14,128 nt of DNA. Origin: RBG-16-66-20 sp049651845 (GTDB lineage Bacteria; Pseudomonadota; Gammaproteobacteria; Burkholderiales; SG8-39). The DNA lies in NCBI GenBank assembly GCA_049651845.1, contig JBASCW010000114.1, forward strand, positions 1 to 14,128, in the 5' to 3' direction. Below, piece after piece: positions 14,002 through 14,128 of the stretch. The first letter of the stretch is position 1. Every line of letters begins with the position of its first letter. The translations under genes were made by a program, and so were the position numbers. The notes under the pieces were generated by a model that worked only from the letters and a program-made list of their open reading frames with translations, was not told the DNA's origin and ran no database searches.

Positions 14002-14128
14002 CAGGCCGTTGAAAAACTGATTTTCATGTCATCGCAGCATCAAGTGGCACACAAGATAGCGCTCACTGGCGGTGTTCCAGACTACATATCGTGGTGTTCA
14101 TACGTCGGCAGGGTTTCACGAATTCGTT
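14002..14128. mobile_element. Probable insertion-sequence terminus upstream of the hydroxylase gene (partial, runs off the right edge)
   Basis: Immediately after a CTAG (13998-14001) the sequence CAGGCCGTTGAAAAAC (14002-14017) resembles the GGC-TGTTGAAAAA-type terminal repeats found on several transposon families. The DNA from there to the edge is AT-richer than the rest. On the minus strand a frame enters from the right edge and stops at 14063-14065 after 21 codons, and another stops at 14082-14084. Either could be the C-terminus of a transposase, about 60-80 bp inside the end as is usual. The family cannot be named. CTAG may be a target duplication, but the other copy is not visible. Confidence 0.45.

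Overview
The window is GC-rich DNA (roughly two thirds G+C by eye). Its gene families, tight operons and GTG/TTG coupled starts suggest a betaproteobacterium of Burkholderiales or Rhodocyclales type. That assignment is inferred from gene content and style; there is no rRNA or other marker gene.

Bases 1-7261 form a glycerol utilisation locus around a divergent promoter. Leftward from about 3200 run glpV (glycerol-binding protein) and glpS (unusual ATPase of the GlpSTPQV-type glycerol ABC importer). A second ATPase, glpT, follows but is cut off directly after its Walker A motif, at about base 121, by foreign DNA that looks like an insertion sequence end. The permease genes are not in the window. 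Rightward run glpR (DeoR-family repressor), glpD (glycerol-3-phosphate dehydrogenase) and glpK (glycerol kinase). The 3163-3294 intergenic region holds two face-to-face sigma70-like promoters whose cores share a 10-bp-spaced direct repeat, a good candidate GlpR operator. The logic would be import by GlpV/S/T plus missing permeases, phosphorylation by GlpK, oxidation by GlpD, and control by GlpR. The importer looks broken here unless the other parts lie beyond the insertion or elsewhere.

Bases 7351-9864 encode a soluble PAS-PAS-PAS-GGDEF-EAL protein in the same direction as glpK. Both the c-di-GMP synthase and phosphodiesterase motifs are intact. Its 3' end overlaps the convergent operon on the right by 11 bp.

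Bases 9854-13986 (minus strand) form a five-gene operon in which every junction overlaps by 1-4 bp. The order is a Tat-exported xanthine-dehydrogenase-family molybdenum hydroxylase large subunit (IorB-like), then soxX, soxY, soxZ and soxA. The Sox genes keep the canonical XYZA order, but no soxB or soxCD is present. SoxY lacks the usual C-terminal GGCGG carrier arm and ends Ser-Ala-Cys-Leu-Glu-Asp-Gly-Leu-Ile. This pairing of a periplasmic molybdenum hydroxylase with a modified Sox carrier and SoxAX is the best candidate here for an undescribed system. Upstream of the hydroxylase gene, an IS-like terminus starts at about 14002, so any [2Fe-2S] partner gene is not visible.

Both ends of the window run into AT-richer, IS-like DNA, so this stretch may be an assembly segment bounded by repeats.
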